A model generated the notes under the pieces. That model was not told the DNA's origin. It did no database searches and saw only the letters and a program-made list of their open reading frames with translations. 64,000 nucleotides of DNA from Cryptosporangium phraense (GTDB taxonomy: Bacteria; Actinomycetota; Actinomycetes; Mycobacteriales; Cryptosporangiaceae): the NCBI RefSeq assembly GCF_006912135.1, contig NZ_VIRS01000001.1, positions 186,001 through 250,000 on the forward strand, given 5' to 3'. Made by a program: the position numbers and the translations under genes. Positions 40,434 to 48,229 of this stretch are shown here, piece after piece (positions within the stretch are counted from its first letter, which is position 1; every line of letters begins with the position of its first letter).

Positions 40434-40462
40434 GGCGGTTCTCTTCCTTCGGTGGGGAGGGT

Positions 40463-41803
40463 TCATCGGACCGGCTCCGGCGTGCGCCGGGCCGCGGTGT
40501 GGCGGTTCTCGGGGAGGGGAAGGCCGAGGTTCCCGCGCAGGGTGTCCGCTTCGTACTCTTCGCGGACGACGCCCCGCTCGCGCAGGATCGGCACGACCTG
40601 ATCGGTGAAGCGGGCGAACTCGCGCGGCGAGTTGACGCTGATGCTGACGCCGTCGAAGCCGCCGCCGTCGAACCAGCGCTGGATCTCGGTCGCCACGGTC
40701 AGGGGCGAGCCGACGAACGGCGACCGGCCGGCGTCGAGCTGGCGCTGCACCACCTGGCGCAGCGTGAGGCCGTGCTCGCGGGCGTGCCGGGCGATGCCCT
40801 CGGCCTGGGTGCGGAAGCTGCTACCCGGGTCGACGTCGGGGAACGGCGCGTCCAGGTCGTACTGGCGGAAGTCGTGCCAGCCGAACGGGCGGCCGAGTTC
40901 GGCCAGCGCCTTGTCGAAGCTCTTCGCGCCGAGGATCTCGGTCTCCCGGGCCCTGGCCTCGTCGTCGGTGTCGGCGACGATCGGGAAGATCCCGGGCATG
41001 ATCAGGACGTTCTCCGGGTCGCGTCCCTTCTCGGCCGCGCGACGGCGGAGCTCGGTGCGGAATGCCCGGGCCTGCTCGAGCGTCGCCGCGTGGGTGAAGA
41101 TCGCGTCGGCGATCGCCGCGCCCAGGTCGCGGCCGTCTTCCGAGTCGCCGGCCTGGAAGATCACCGGCTGGCCCTGCCGGGAGCGCTCGAGGTTGAGCGG
41201 GCCGACGACCTGGAAGAACTCGCCGCGGTGGTTCAGCGCGTGCTGCTTGGTGCGGTCGAAGAAGACCTTGCTCTCCTTGTCGCGCGGGAACGCGTCGGCC
41301 TCGTAGGAGTCCCAGAGTCCCTGGGACACCCGGACGTGCTCGAGCGCCCGGGAGTACCGCGTCGGGTAGTCGTAGTGCTCGTCGCGGCTGTAGTTGCCCG
41401 CGGTACCGGCGTCGCCGCTGGTCACGACGTTCCAGCCGGCGCGGCCGCCGCTGATGTGGTCGAGCGAGTAGAGCCGCCGGGCCAGGTTGAACGGCTCGTT
41501 GTACGAGGTGGTGGCCGTGCCGACCAGACCGATGTGCGTGGTGTGCACGGCGATCGCCGACAGCAGGGTCAACGGCTCGAGCCGGCTGAGGTAGTGATTC
41601 GGCGAGTCCGGCGTGATGAACTGGCTGTCGACGATGAAGACGAGGTCGAACTTGGCCGCCTCGGCCTCGCGGGCTCGGGCGATGTACCAGTGGACGTCGA
41701 CGCTCGCGTCGGCGGCGACGTCCGGATCGAGCCACGTGTGGTGCTGACCGGGACCGCCGGCTCCGAGGAGGATGGCGCCGAGTTTCAGGGTGCGGCGAGA
41801 CAT
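40463..41803 (-). CDS. NtaA/SnaA/DszA-type flavin-dependent monooxygenase 2
   Basis: 446 residues; first gene of the operon. KLGAILLGAGGPGQHHTWLD at the start, VDSQFITPDSPNHYLSRLEP, SLDHISGGRAGWNVVTSGDA, WDSYEADAFPRDKESKVFFD and the C-terminal EYEADTLRGNLGLPLPENRH, the same skeleton as monooxygenase 1. The two enzymes may attack successive bonds of one compound or two related compounds. The ~220-bp region upstream is shared with the LysR gene and contains the operator at 41987-42005. Confidence 0.92.
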   Translation of the reverse strand: MSRRTLKLGAILLGAGGPGQHHTWLDPDVAADASVDVHWYIARAREAEAAKFDLVFIVDSQFITPDSPNHYLSRLEPLTLLSAIAVHTTHIGLVGTATTSYNEPFNLARRLYSLDHISGGRAGWNVVTSGDAGTAGNYSRDEHYDYPTRYSRALEHVRVSQGLWDSYEADAFPRDKESKVFFDRTKQHALNHRGEFFQVVGPLNLERSRQGQPVIFQAGDSEDGRDLGAAIADAIFTHAATLEQARAFRTELRRRAAEKGRDPENVLIMPGIFPIVADTDDEARARETEILGAKSFDKALAELGRPFGWHDFRQYDLDAPFPDVDPGSSFRTQAEGIARHAREHGLTLRQVVQRQLDAGRSPFVGSPLTVATEIQRWFDGGGFDGVSISVNSPREFARFTDQVVPILRERGVVREEYEADTLRGNLGLPLPENRHTAARRTPEPVR

Positions 41804-41986
41804 ACGGGTGCCTTCCGGGCCGTGTCGGGGGGTTCTTCGAGGGGGCGCGACTCAGGCGCCTCGGGGGCCGTGACGGCGATGTCAGCGACAGTCCGCGGGG
41901 AGGTGCATCACACTGACCGGCGGCTTCATGTCGACTATCCTGATCGAGGAAGTAGGGAATGTCCAACGACGGTTCGCGATCGGGAT

Positions 41987-42005
41987 TCATCACGTCTACT
42001 GATGA
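41987..42005. promoter_or_regulatory. LysR-type operator
   Basis: TCATCA (41987-41992), CGTCTAC, TGATGA (42000-42005): a perfect dyad with the T-N11-A geometry of LysR-regulator boxes, centred in the divergent promoter region, 22 bp before the LysR start. The regulator probably controls its own gene and the monooxygenase operon from here. Confidence 0.65.
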
Positions 42006-42026
42006 GTTCCCGGTGAGGGGGTGGGC

Positions 42027-42884
42027 ATGACGCTGGACATCGCGCCGCTGCGGAGCCTGGTCGCGGTGGCCGACCGCGGCGGGTTCCAGCGGGCGGCGCG
42101 CTCGCTGCAGCTGAGCCAGAGCGCGATCAGCCAGCACGTCCGCCGGTTGGAGACGGCGATCGGTCGTCCGCTCGTCGTCCGCCACGGCCGCGGTTCGCGC
42201 TTCACCCCGGACGGCGAGCACCTGCTGGCCCACGCCCGGCGGATCCTCGCCGCCCACGACGAAGCGCTGCGCGCGTTCGGCGTCGAGACCGACCGGGCGG
42301 TGGTCATCGGGTCGACCGAGCACGCCGCCGCGCAGTTGCTGCCCGCGCTGACCGCGGCGCTGGAAGAGAGCCTCCCGGCCAGCCGGACGCGGTTCCGGAT
42401 CGACCGGGGCACCCGCCTGCGCGACAGCCTCGCGGCCGGCACGATCGACCTCGCGCTGCTGCTGGGCAGCAGCGACGACCCGCGGGCGGTGCCGGTCGGC
42501 GAGCTGGAGCTGACCTGGTACGCGGCCCCGTCGTGGGCGCCGTCGGCCGGTCGGCCGATCCCGATCGCCGCGTTCGACGACCCGTGCGTGCTCCGCTCGC
42601 GCGCGTTGGAGACGCTGGCCGAGCACGGCATCCCGGCCGAGATCAGCGCCGAGTCGGCGCAGCTCGCCGGGGTGCAGGCCGCGGTCGGGGCCGGCCTCGG
42701 CGTCGCGCTCATGGCGACGCTCGGCCAGACGCCGGAGGGCCTGGTGCCGCGGGTCGACCTGCCGGCGCCCCGGCCGCTCCCGCTGAACGTGTGGTCGCGG
42801 ACCGGCCTGCCGCCCGAGGTCACGCAGGCCGCCGCCGCCGCGATCGCGCGATTGCTCGTATTCGAACTAGCAGAGGGTGCCTGA
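42027..42884 (+). CDS. LysR-family transcriptional regulator
   Basis: 285 residues from ATG 42027 (a GTG six bases upstream is also possible). N-terminal winged HTH: LRSLVAVADRGGFQRAARSL and QLSQSAISQHVRRLETAIGR. The ligand-binding domain begins near FGVETDRAVVIGSTEHAAAQ and ends with PEVTQAAAAAIARLLVFEL. It is the local regulator of the divergent ten-gene operon; a small molecule related to the substrate is the likely effector. The cupin gene starts right after its stop. Confidence 0.92.
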   Translation: MTLDIAPLRSLVAVADRGGFQRAARSLQLSQSAISQHVRRLETAIGRPLVVRHGRGSRFTPDGEHLLAHARRILAAHDEALRAFGVETDRAVVIGSTEHAAAQLLPALTAALEESLPASRTRFRIDRGTRLRDSLAAGTIDLALLLGSSDDPRAVPVGELELTWYAAPSWAPSAGRPIPIAAFDDPCVLRSRALETLAEHGIPAEISAESAQLAGVQAAVGAGLGVALMATLGQTPEGLVPRVDLPAPRPLPLNVWSRTGLPPEVTQAAAAAIARLLVFELAEGA

Positions 42885-43337
42885 ATGTCTGGTTTGTATC
42901 TTCCCGAGGATCCTTTTCACCGACGGCTGCACCGCATCGCGCCGTCCGGCCTGATCGGCGACACCACGCAGACCACCGGTATGCGCCGGGTGGAGGCGAT
43001 CAGCGGCAAGACCGTCGGGGCCGAGAACCTCTGGATGGGACAGACCCACGTCCCGGCGTCCACGAACTCGGCCAACCATCACCACGGCGCCTCGGAGACG
43101 GCGATCTACGTGGTCGCGGGCTCGCCGGTCTTCGTGTTCCTCGACCTGGAGGGAGAGGAACCGGTGGAGACGCGGATCCAGACCGGCCCGGGCGATTACG
43201 TGTTCGTGCCGCCGTACGTGCCGCACCGGGAGGAGAACCCGGACCCGGAGGTGGAGGCGGTGGTGGTGATCGCGAGGACTACCCAGGAGGCGATCGTGGT
43301 CAATCTGGAGGAGTTGAGCTGGGACGGAGTGCGGTGA
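42885..43337 (+). CDS. Cupin-domain protein
   Basis: 150 residues, starting one base after the LysR stop. Cupin motif 1 SANHHHGASETAIYVVAG (about 62-79) with three His and a Glu for metal, motif 2 GPGDYVFVPPYVPHREENP (about 98-116) with a His. Single-domain cupins of this type act as dioxygenases, isomerases or binding proteins; co-transcription with LysR suggests a step in, or sensing of, the catabolic pathway opposite. The following 160 bp have no gene. Confidence 0.88.
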   Translation: MSGLYLPEDPFHRRLHRIAPSGLIGDTTQTTGMRRVEAISGKTVGAENLWMGQTHVPASTNSANHHHGASETAIYVVAGSPVFVFLDLEGEEPVETRIQTGPGDYVFVPPYVPHREENPDPEVEAVVVIARTTQEAIVVNLEELSWDGVR

Positions 43338-43509
43338 AGCCAGCAACGGTGCTGAGGTGGGTGACCGAGTGGGTTGAACCCCTCGGCCGGGTCGACCGTA
43401 CTGCCTCACAGGGAGTGAACTCAGTGCGGCTGCGAGTGTCCGGCCCGTACTGAGGACTCCTGGTGGCCGGAGCGGGGTCCGGCGACCTGGGGATACGGGG
43501 GACGAGTTG

Positions 43510-45699
43510 GTGCATCGCAGGATGGGGCAGCGTGGCCTGACCCGGTCGGCACTCTGGTGGGTGCGTGGGCTGATCCTGGCGCTGACGACGGCCGCGCTCG
43601 GCGTCGCCGGCAATCTTGCCTCCGATACGGTCCACCTCCGACAGTTGCGGAACCCGGCGGTCGTGTGGGGTGTCCTGCTGGTATCAGTCGTCGTCGCGTA
43701 TCTGATCGGCCTGTGGGCGAAGGCGCCGCGTGACACCGCGATCGACAGCCTCACGGATGCCGCGGCTCGTCTAGCCGAGGAGTCCACCCTGTTCTGGCGC
43801 GAGCACGCCTGGGCCGGCGGTCTCGCGAACGATTGGATCGACGTACGTTGGTCGGTCGACCTGGACCATTCCGTCCTCGACCTGAAGGACTCCAGTTCGG
43901 CCTCGGGTCGCGCCCGTCGCAAACAGCGGAAACGGCCCGCCCCGATGCCGGCTACGGTCCCGGATGGTTCGGTCGTCGATCTTTACGACCAGGTGTTCTC
44001 GAGGTTTCCCCGCGCACAGTTGGTGATCACCGGCCCGCCGGGATCCGGCAAGAGCGTCGCGATGCTGAAGCTCTTGCTCTCGATACTCGCCGACCGTGCC
44101 GACTCCACGTCGAAGAGCCGGCCGAGCTCAGCGGTCCCGGTCTGGGTCAGCCTGTGTGATTGGAATCCTGAGGCTGTCGAGTTGTCCGACTACGCGGCAG
44201 CAGCGATGACTCGGGACTACACAGCGTTGACTCGGGGGCCGGCCGGACGTGGCACCGCCCGCGCGCTGATAGACGGCGGCCACGTGTCCTTGATGCTCGA
44301 CGGGCTCGACGAAATGCCCGGCCAATGGCTTAGCGCCGCCCTCACAGCGATCGACGCGATCAGCCAACGCGTCCGGGTGGTCCTGACTGCCCGACCGGAC
44401 GGCTACACATCAGCGCGGAGCACCGGTCGACTGAGCCGGCCGGTCGTGGTGCGGCTGGCGGGCATCGATCTCGACACCGCGGCGGCCTATCTCGACCGAG
44501 GTCACGACGATCCAGGAGTGCGGAGCCAGTGGTCCGACGTCGTCGAGAGGCTCGGTGCACGGCCAACCTCGGCACTGGCGGCCATCCTTCATACGCCACT
44601 GGGGCTGCATCTGGCCCGCTATGGCTACGACGGCCGGCAGCAGGGGCACCAGCCACTGGAACTCCTCGGTTTATGCACCGACGATGAGATTTGGGATGTT
44701 CTGGTCGCGCAGTACCTACGCTATGCCTATCCGGTCGACGGTGATCTCGGCCGCCGCCGCCGGCGGCTGCGCCGACGCCGCGAACGAGCGATCTACTTGC
44801 TGGGTTGGGTAGCGCACCACATGGGACAGAGCCGGGACCTACCCTGGTGGGCAACTCTCCGCTGGCTTCCCCGCCGAGGTCTCGTTCCCCTGGGTGCGGC
44901 CGCCCTCGGCACTCTGACCGCCGTGACGACCGGGGTCACCGCCCTGCTCCTCGGAGGCCACCTGTCGTGGTGGGCCGTGCCGTCGGCTGCGGTGGGGGGC
45001 GCAGTGGCCGGTGGGTGGTCGGTCGGACGGTCGGCCGGGGCTGCCCCCAGCCGCGTCGACGTGCGGCGTCTGACGCGGGACGAGGTCACTGTGACGACGT
45101 CAGCGGCGGCCCTGATCGGGGTGCTGTTCGGTGGCCTTACCGCGGTGCGAAGCGGGCTTGCAGCTGGGTGCTGGGTAGGTTTCGGTCTGGCATTCTTGGT
45201 CCTTCTCGGCATAGGGCGGAGCGCTGACCGTTTCCGCGGCGGCCTCCTGACGCTGTGGTCCCAGCCGTTGGCTGATTCAGCGGCTACCACCCCCGCCGGG
45301 TCGTACCGGGCGGATGTCCCGCGCACGGCGCTCGACCTGGTCATCTGCCTGCCGCTTGTCACCGGATTCCTGACGGTGTCCGCGTCGTTCAGCCTCGCGC
45401 CGACGCTGGCACTCGTGTTCGGCGTAGGGGGTGGCACAGTGCTCGGCGCCATCCGTGGCCCGGCGCCCGGGATGCTGGCCCTGCTGAGCCCGGTGGCCAC
45501 CGCGCTGTGCTGGCGCCGGTGGGTGCGGATGGTGCCGACGCTCGAGGTCGCGGCCCAACAGCAGGTGCTCCGCCGGGTCGGCGCGATCTACCAGTTCCGT
45601 CATGCCGAACTGCAGAACCATTTGGCCAGACAGTGGAAGGTCGGCTCTTCGCCAGGTCGCGCCACCTCAGTTCCCGTCTCACCGACTCCGCGCGCCTGA
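43510..45699 (+). CDS. Membrane-anchored NACHT-domain NTPase
   Basis: 729 residues from GTG 43510 (TTG 43507 also possible). Two N-terminal membrane segments (WVRGLILALTTAALGVAG; VVWGVLLVSVVVAYLIGLW, about 18-72) are followed by a STAND-type NTPase: Walker A VITGPPGSGKSVAMLKLLL (about 172-190), Walker B SLMLDGLDEMPGQW (about 260-273), a sensor VRVVLTARPDGYTSA and winged-helix-like region (ALAAILHTPLGLHLARYGYD). The C-terminal 280 residues contain at least six more membrane helices. NACHT proteins act as ligand-triggered switches, in bacteria often in defence or signalling; here the double membrane anchoring is unusual. No adjacent nuclease or effector gene is visible. Confidence 0.85.
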   Translation: MHRRMGQRGLTRSALWWVRGLILALTTAALGVAGNLASDTVHLRQLRNPAVVWGVLLVSVVVAYLIGLWAKAPRDTAIDSLTDAAARLAEESTLFWREHAWAGGLANDWIDVRWSVDLDHSVLDLKDSSSASGRARRKQRKRPAPMPATVPDGSVVDLYDQVFSRFPRAQLVITGPPGSGKSVAMLKLLLSILADRADSTSKSRPSSAVPVWVSLCDWNPEAVELSDYAAAAMTRDYTALTRGPAGRGTARALIDGGHVSLMLDGLDEMPGQWLSAALTAIDAISQRVRVVLTARPDGYTSARSTGRLSRPVVVRLAGIDLDTAAAYLDRGHDDPGVRSQWSDVVERLGARPTSALAAILHTPLGLHLARYGYDGRQQGHQPLELLGLCTDDEIWDVLVAQYLRYAYPVDGDLGRRRRRLRRRRERAIYLLGWVAHHMGQSRDLPWWATLRWLPRRGLVPLGAAALGTLTAVTTGVTALLLGGHLSWWAVPSAAVGGAVAGGWSVGRSAGAAPSRVDVRRLTRDEVTVTTSAAALIGVLFGGLTAVRSGLAAGCWVGFGLAFLVLLGIGRSADRFRGGLLTLWSQPLADSAATTPAGSYRADVPRTALDLVICLPLVTGFLTVSASFSLAPTLALVFGVGGGTVLGAIRGPAPGMLALLSPVATALCWRRWVRMVPTLEVAAQQQVLRRVGAIYQFRHAELQNHLARQWKVGSSPGRATSVPVSPTPRA

Positions 45700-45704
45700 C
45701 GTCC

Positions 45705-46955
45705 TCAGGAGACGGTGACCGGGTGGTCGACGACGGCGTCGAACAGGTAGCCCTGGGTGTTGAACGGGGTGGTGTCCGGTTGAGTGTGGCCGGTGGTGTC
45801 GCTCGCGCGGGCGCGGAGGGTGTGCGGACCGGCGGCGGCCGGCCGCCAGGGCAGGTGCCAGCGCTGCCAGCCGTCGCGTTGCGGCCGGCCGCTCAGGTGG
45901 GCCGGTCGCCAGGTGGCTCCGTCGGTGCTGACCTCCACCCGCCGGATCGGGCCGTGCCCCGACCAGGAGCGTCCGTGCAGCGTGTAGCTGGAGCCGAGCG
46001 CGAAGCGTTCGTCCCAGGCCAGCTCGAAAGCGCTCTTGATCGTCTGCCGGCCGAGGACGACGCCGTCCTCCGGGTAGGACGGGCCCCAGAGCCGGTAGAA
46101 CTGGGTGTTCCAGGGCGAGAGCAGCGGGGTGGCGGAGACCTCGATGTGACCGAGCCACTTGATCGACGAGATGCCGACCCACGACGGCGCGACCACGCGG
46201 ACCGGGAAGCCGTGGTCGGGCGGGAGCGGGCGGCCGTTCATCTCGTAGGCCAGCAGCACGTCGTGCAAAGCCTTCTCGATCGGCATCGGCCGGCGGACCC
46301 GGCCGAGGTTCGTTCCGTTGCTGACGTAGTCCGGGTCCAGACCCTCCGGCATGACGTCGACCGCCTGCGGGGTGAGGCCGGCGTGGCGCAGGACGGTGGA
46401 CAGCCGCACACCGCGCCACTCGGCGACGCCGATCGCCCCCAGCCGCCAGGCGGTGCCGGTCGCCGGCTGATCCTGCTGCGTGTCGAAGAAGCTCCGGCCG
46501 TTGCCCGCGCACTCGATGACGGCGAGCCGGGTGGTCGCCGGGAGCGATCGCAGCTGCCGGTAGGTGAACTCGATCGGAGCAGCGGCGGTGGGGGCTCCAC
46601 GCAGTCCGGTACCGAACAACCGGAGCCGCCAGCCGTCCACATCGATCAGTGGGGTGCGGGTGTGGTTGCGGACGAAGAACCGGTCGACCGGGACCGTGTA
46701 GCCCTGCCCCCGCATCGCCTCCCACCGCATCTCGGCATTGGTACCTCGCAGATAGAAGAGGCTCTCCGGCGTCGGCTTGACGATCGTGGGTGGCGTCTCG
46801 GCCGCGGCCGAGACGCGGCCACCACCCGCGGTGACGCCGGTCGCGGCGATCAGTCCGGCCGTGGCGGTGTGCCGCAGGAACGACCGGCGGCTGTGACCCG
46901 CGCCCAGCCACTGGGTCACGCGCGCGCGGTCGTAGGCGTGCTCGTCGTGGATCAT
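45705..46955 (-). CDS. Sulfite-oxidase-family molybdoenzyme, TAT-exported
   Basis: 416 residues. A twin-arginine signal (HSRRSFLRHTATAGLIAATG, about 21-40) directs folded export. The Mo-binding domain has the FFVRNHTRTP opening, the conserved Cys in LAVIECAGNGRSFF and PPDHGFPVRVVAPSWVGISS, WLGHIEVS; the C-terminal immunoglobulin-like dimerisation domain carries RVEVSTDGATWRPA. Heme domain absent, as in bacterial SorA/YedY relatives. It oxidises sulfite or a related thio-compound. Sulfite is the expected product of the organosulfur monooxygenases encoded at 34-42 kb, so the two may be functionally linked. Confidence 0.88.
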   Translation of the reverse strand: MIHDEHAYDRARVTQWLGAGHSRRSFLRHTATAGLIAATGVTAGGGRVSAAAETPPTIVKPTPESLFYLRGTNAEMRWEAMRGQGYTVPVDRFFVRNHTRTPLIDVDGWRLRLFGTGLRGAPTAAAPIEFTYRQLRSLPATTRLAVIECAGNGRSFFDTQQDQPATGTAWRLGAIGVAEWRGVRLSTVLRHAGLTPQAVDVMPEGLDPDYVSNGTNLGRVRRPMPIEKALHDVLLAYEMNGRPLPPDHGFPVRVVAPSWVGISSIKWLGHIEVSATPLLSPWNTQFYRLWGPSYPEDGVVLGRQTIKSAFELAWDERFALGSSYTLHGRSWSGHGPIRRVEVSTDGATWRPAHLSGRPQRDGWQRWHLPWRPAAAGPHTLRARASDTTGHTQPDTTPFNTQGYLFDAVVDHPVTVS

Positions 46956-47035
46956 CAGTCCTCCGGACGTCGAATCGATGCGGAGAGGCCTGGACCCACA
47001 GTATTGGAGTTAGCCGACCGAGATAGTAGGAAACG

Positions 47036-47311
47036 CTACTCGGGGACGAGGATCTCGTTCCACTCCCGAATCGTGTACCCCCGAACCACGCCGTTCAGCA
47101 CGAACGGATCACCGGCCACGAAGTCCTCGGCCGCCTGGCGGCTCCGGAAGATCGCCATCGATCCGTCGGCCTGCGGATCGGCGAACACGCCGATCATCAG
47201 CAGGTCCCCGCGCCCGTGGTACTCGTCCAGCCGGGCCTTGTGGGCAGGAAGATGCTCCGGGGCCCGCTCGGCCACGTTGTCGGCGGACTCGTACGACACG
47301 ACGTACTTCAT
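47036..47311 (-). CDS. YciI family protein
   Basis: 91 residues from ATG 47311, overlapping the SRPBCC stop (ATGA). KYVVSYESADNVAERAPEHL, AHKARLDEYHGRGDLLMIGV, QADGSMAIFRSRQAAEDFVA, GDPFVLNGVVRGYTIREW is the complete ferredoxin-like YciI fold with the catalytic-looking His and Asp. Family members include chlorohydroquinone-dehalogenase-like and stress proteins; here it travels with an SRPBCC protein and an ArsR regulator, a common association in actinobacteria. Confidence 0.85.
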   Translation of the reverse strand: MKYVVSYESADNVAERAPEHLPAHKARLDEYHGRGDLLMIGVFADPQADGSMAIFRSRQAAEDFVAGDPFVLNGVVRGYTIREWNEILVPE

Positions 47312-47781
47312 CGCGCCGTGCCGTTCGCGAACGCCGCCAGCGTGGCGCTCCACGCGCCCGGGTCCTCGAACGTCTTGCGCATCGCCTCGGCGTCGGCGCC
47401 GTAGGCGTCCAGATCGCGGTGTTCCAGGACGACGCGGGTGCGCCCGCCGTCGACCGGGTGGAACTGGACCTCGACCGAGGTGACGAGGTCGGGATCGAAC
47501 TTCCAGTCGGCACCGATCTGCCAGGTCACGACGAACCGGGCCGGCGGGTCCCAGACGGTCACGAACCCGGTGGAGGTCTCGCTCCCGTCGGTGTGCCGGG
47601 TGTACCAGCGGCCGCCCTCCTCGGGTTCCACGACGATCTGCTCGATCGGCGCGGAACCGATGTGATGGTCGGCCGGCCACCACGAGGTCATGTCGGCGGT
47701 GAAGATCCGGAACGCGGTGTCCGGGTCGACGTCCACCGTGACCTCGCGGCTCACCGTGTCAATGGTCTGAGTCATCGTCAT
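47308..47781 (-). CDS. SRPBCC/AHSA1-type ligand-binding protein
   Basis: 157 residues. VSREVTVDVDPDTAFRIFTA and DMTSWWPADHHIGS at the start, VEPEEGGRWYTRHTDGSE, GFVTVWDPPARFVVTWQI, and the long C-terminal helix that caps the pocket (AEAMRKTFEDPGAWSATLAA). It probably binds a hydrophobic ligand. The start lies inside the ArsR gene (23-base overlap), so expression follows the regulator. Confidence 0.85.
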   Translation of the reverse strand: MTMTQTIDTVSREVTVDVDPDTAFRIFTADMTSWWPADHHIGSAPIEQIVVEPEEGGRWYTRHTDGSETSTGFVTVWDPPARFVVTWQIGADWKFDPDLVTSVEVQFHPVDGGRTRVVLEHRDLDAYGADAEAMRKTFEDPGAWSATLAAFANGTAR

Positions 47782-48100
47782 TGCTCCGATCGTGTTCCTC
47801 GGTCCGGGCCGCGCGACGGGCGAACGCGGCCAGGGACCGCTCCCAGAAACCGTCGAGATGCCGTCGCAGTTGCGCTAGTGCCTCGGGGTCGACCTGGTAG
47901 ATCCGGCGGGTGCCCTCCTGCCGGTCGGAGATCAGGCCGACGTCCTTGAGAACCTTCAGATGCTGGGAGACCGCCGGACGGCTGATCGGCAGCTCGTCGG
48001 CCAGTTGCCCGACGGACAGCGGCCCGGTCGACAGGCGATCGAGGATCGCCTGCCGGGACGGGTCGCCCAGCGCGGTGAGCATTGCGGAAGCGTTCGTCAT
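47759..48100 (-). CDS. ArsR-family transcriptional regulator
   Basis: 113 residues from ATG 48100. Winged HTH: MLTALGDPSRQAILDRLSTG, SVGQLADELPISRPAVSQHL, KVLKDVGLISDRQEGTRRIY, then VDPEALAQLRRHLDGFWERS. No metal-binding Cys box, so it responds to something else or to the SRPBCC ligand. The acidic tail (RTEEHDRSNDDDSD) overlaps the next gene. Its own perfect operator lies 6 bp before the start. Confidence 0.9.
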   Translation of the reverse strand: MTNASAMLTALGDPSRQAILDRLSTGPLSVGQLADELPISRPAVSQHLKVLKDVGLISDRQEGTRRIYQVDPEALAQLRRHLDGFWERSLAAFARRAARTEEHDRSNDDDSDH

Positions 48101-48106
48101 GACGAA

Positions 48107-48126
48107 CGGTAAGTTACTACTTACCG
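48107..48126. promoter_or_regulatory. ArsR operator
   Basis: Perfect dyad CGGTAAGT (48107-48114), TACT, ACTTACCG (48119-48126), immediately upstream of the ArsR start. Position and symmetry indicate autoregulation. Confidence 0.65.
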
Positions 48127-48229
48127 AAGAGCCGGGCAAGGTGGTTGACCCTCCGCGACCGGCAGGCCACTGTGAACCCGGTTGCCCGGTCGGGCAATCC
48201 CGCCACGAAAGGGTCCTGGGGGAGGTCGC

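Noticed and set aside
43338-43509. A short gene between cupin and NACHT genes
   Set aside because: Only small frames without start signals; the region looks like an untranslated leader.
45507-47483. 658-codon plus-strand ORF
   Set aside because: Antisense to the sulfite-oxidase gene, which has a TAT signal and the Mo-binding Cys.
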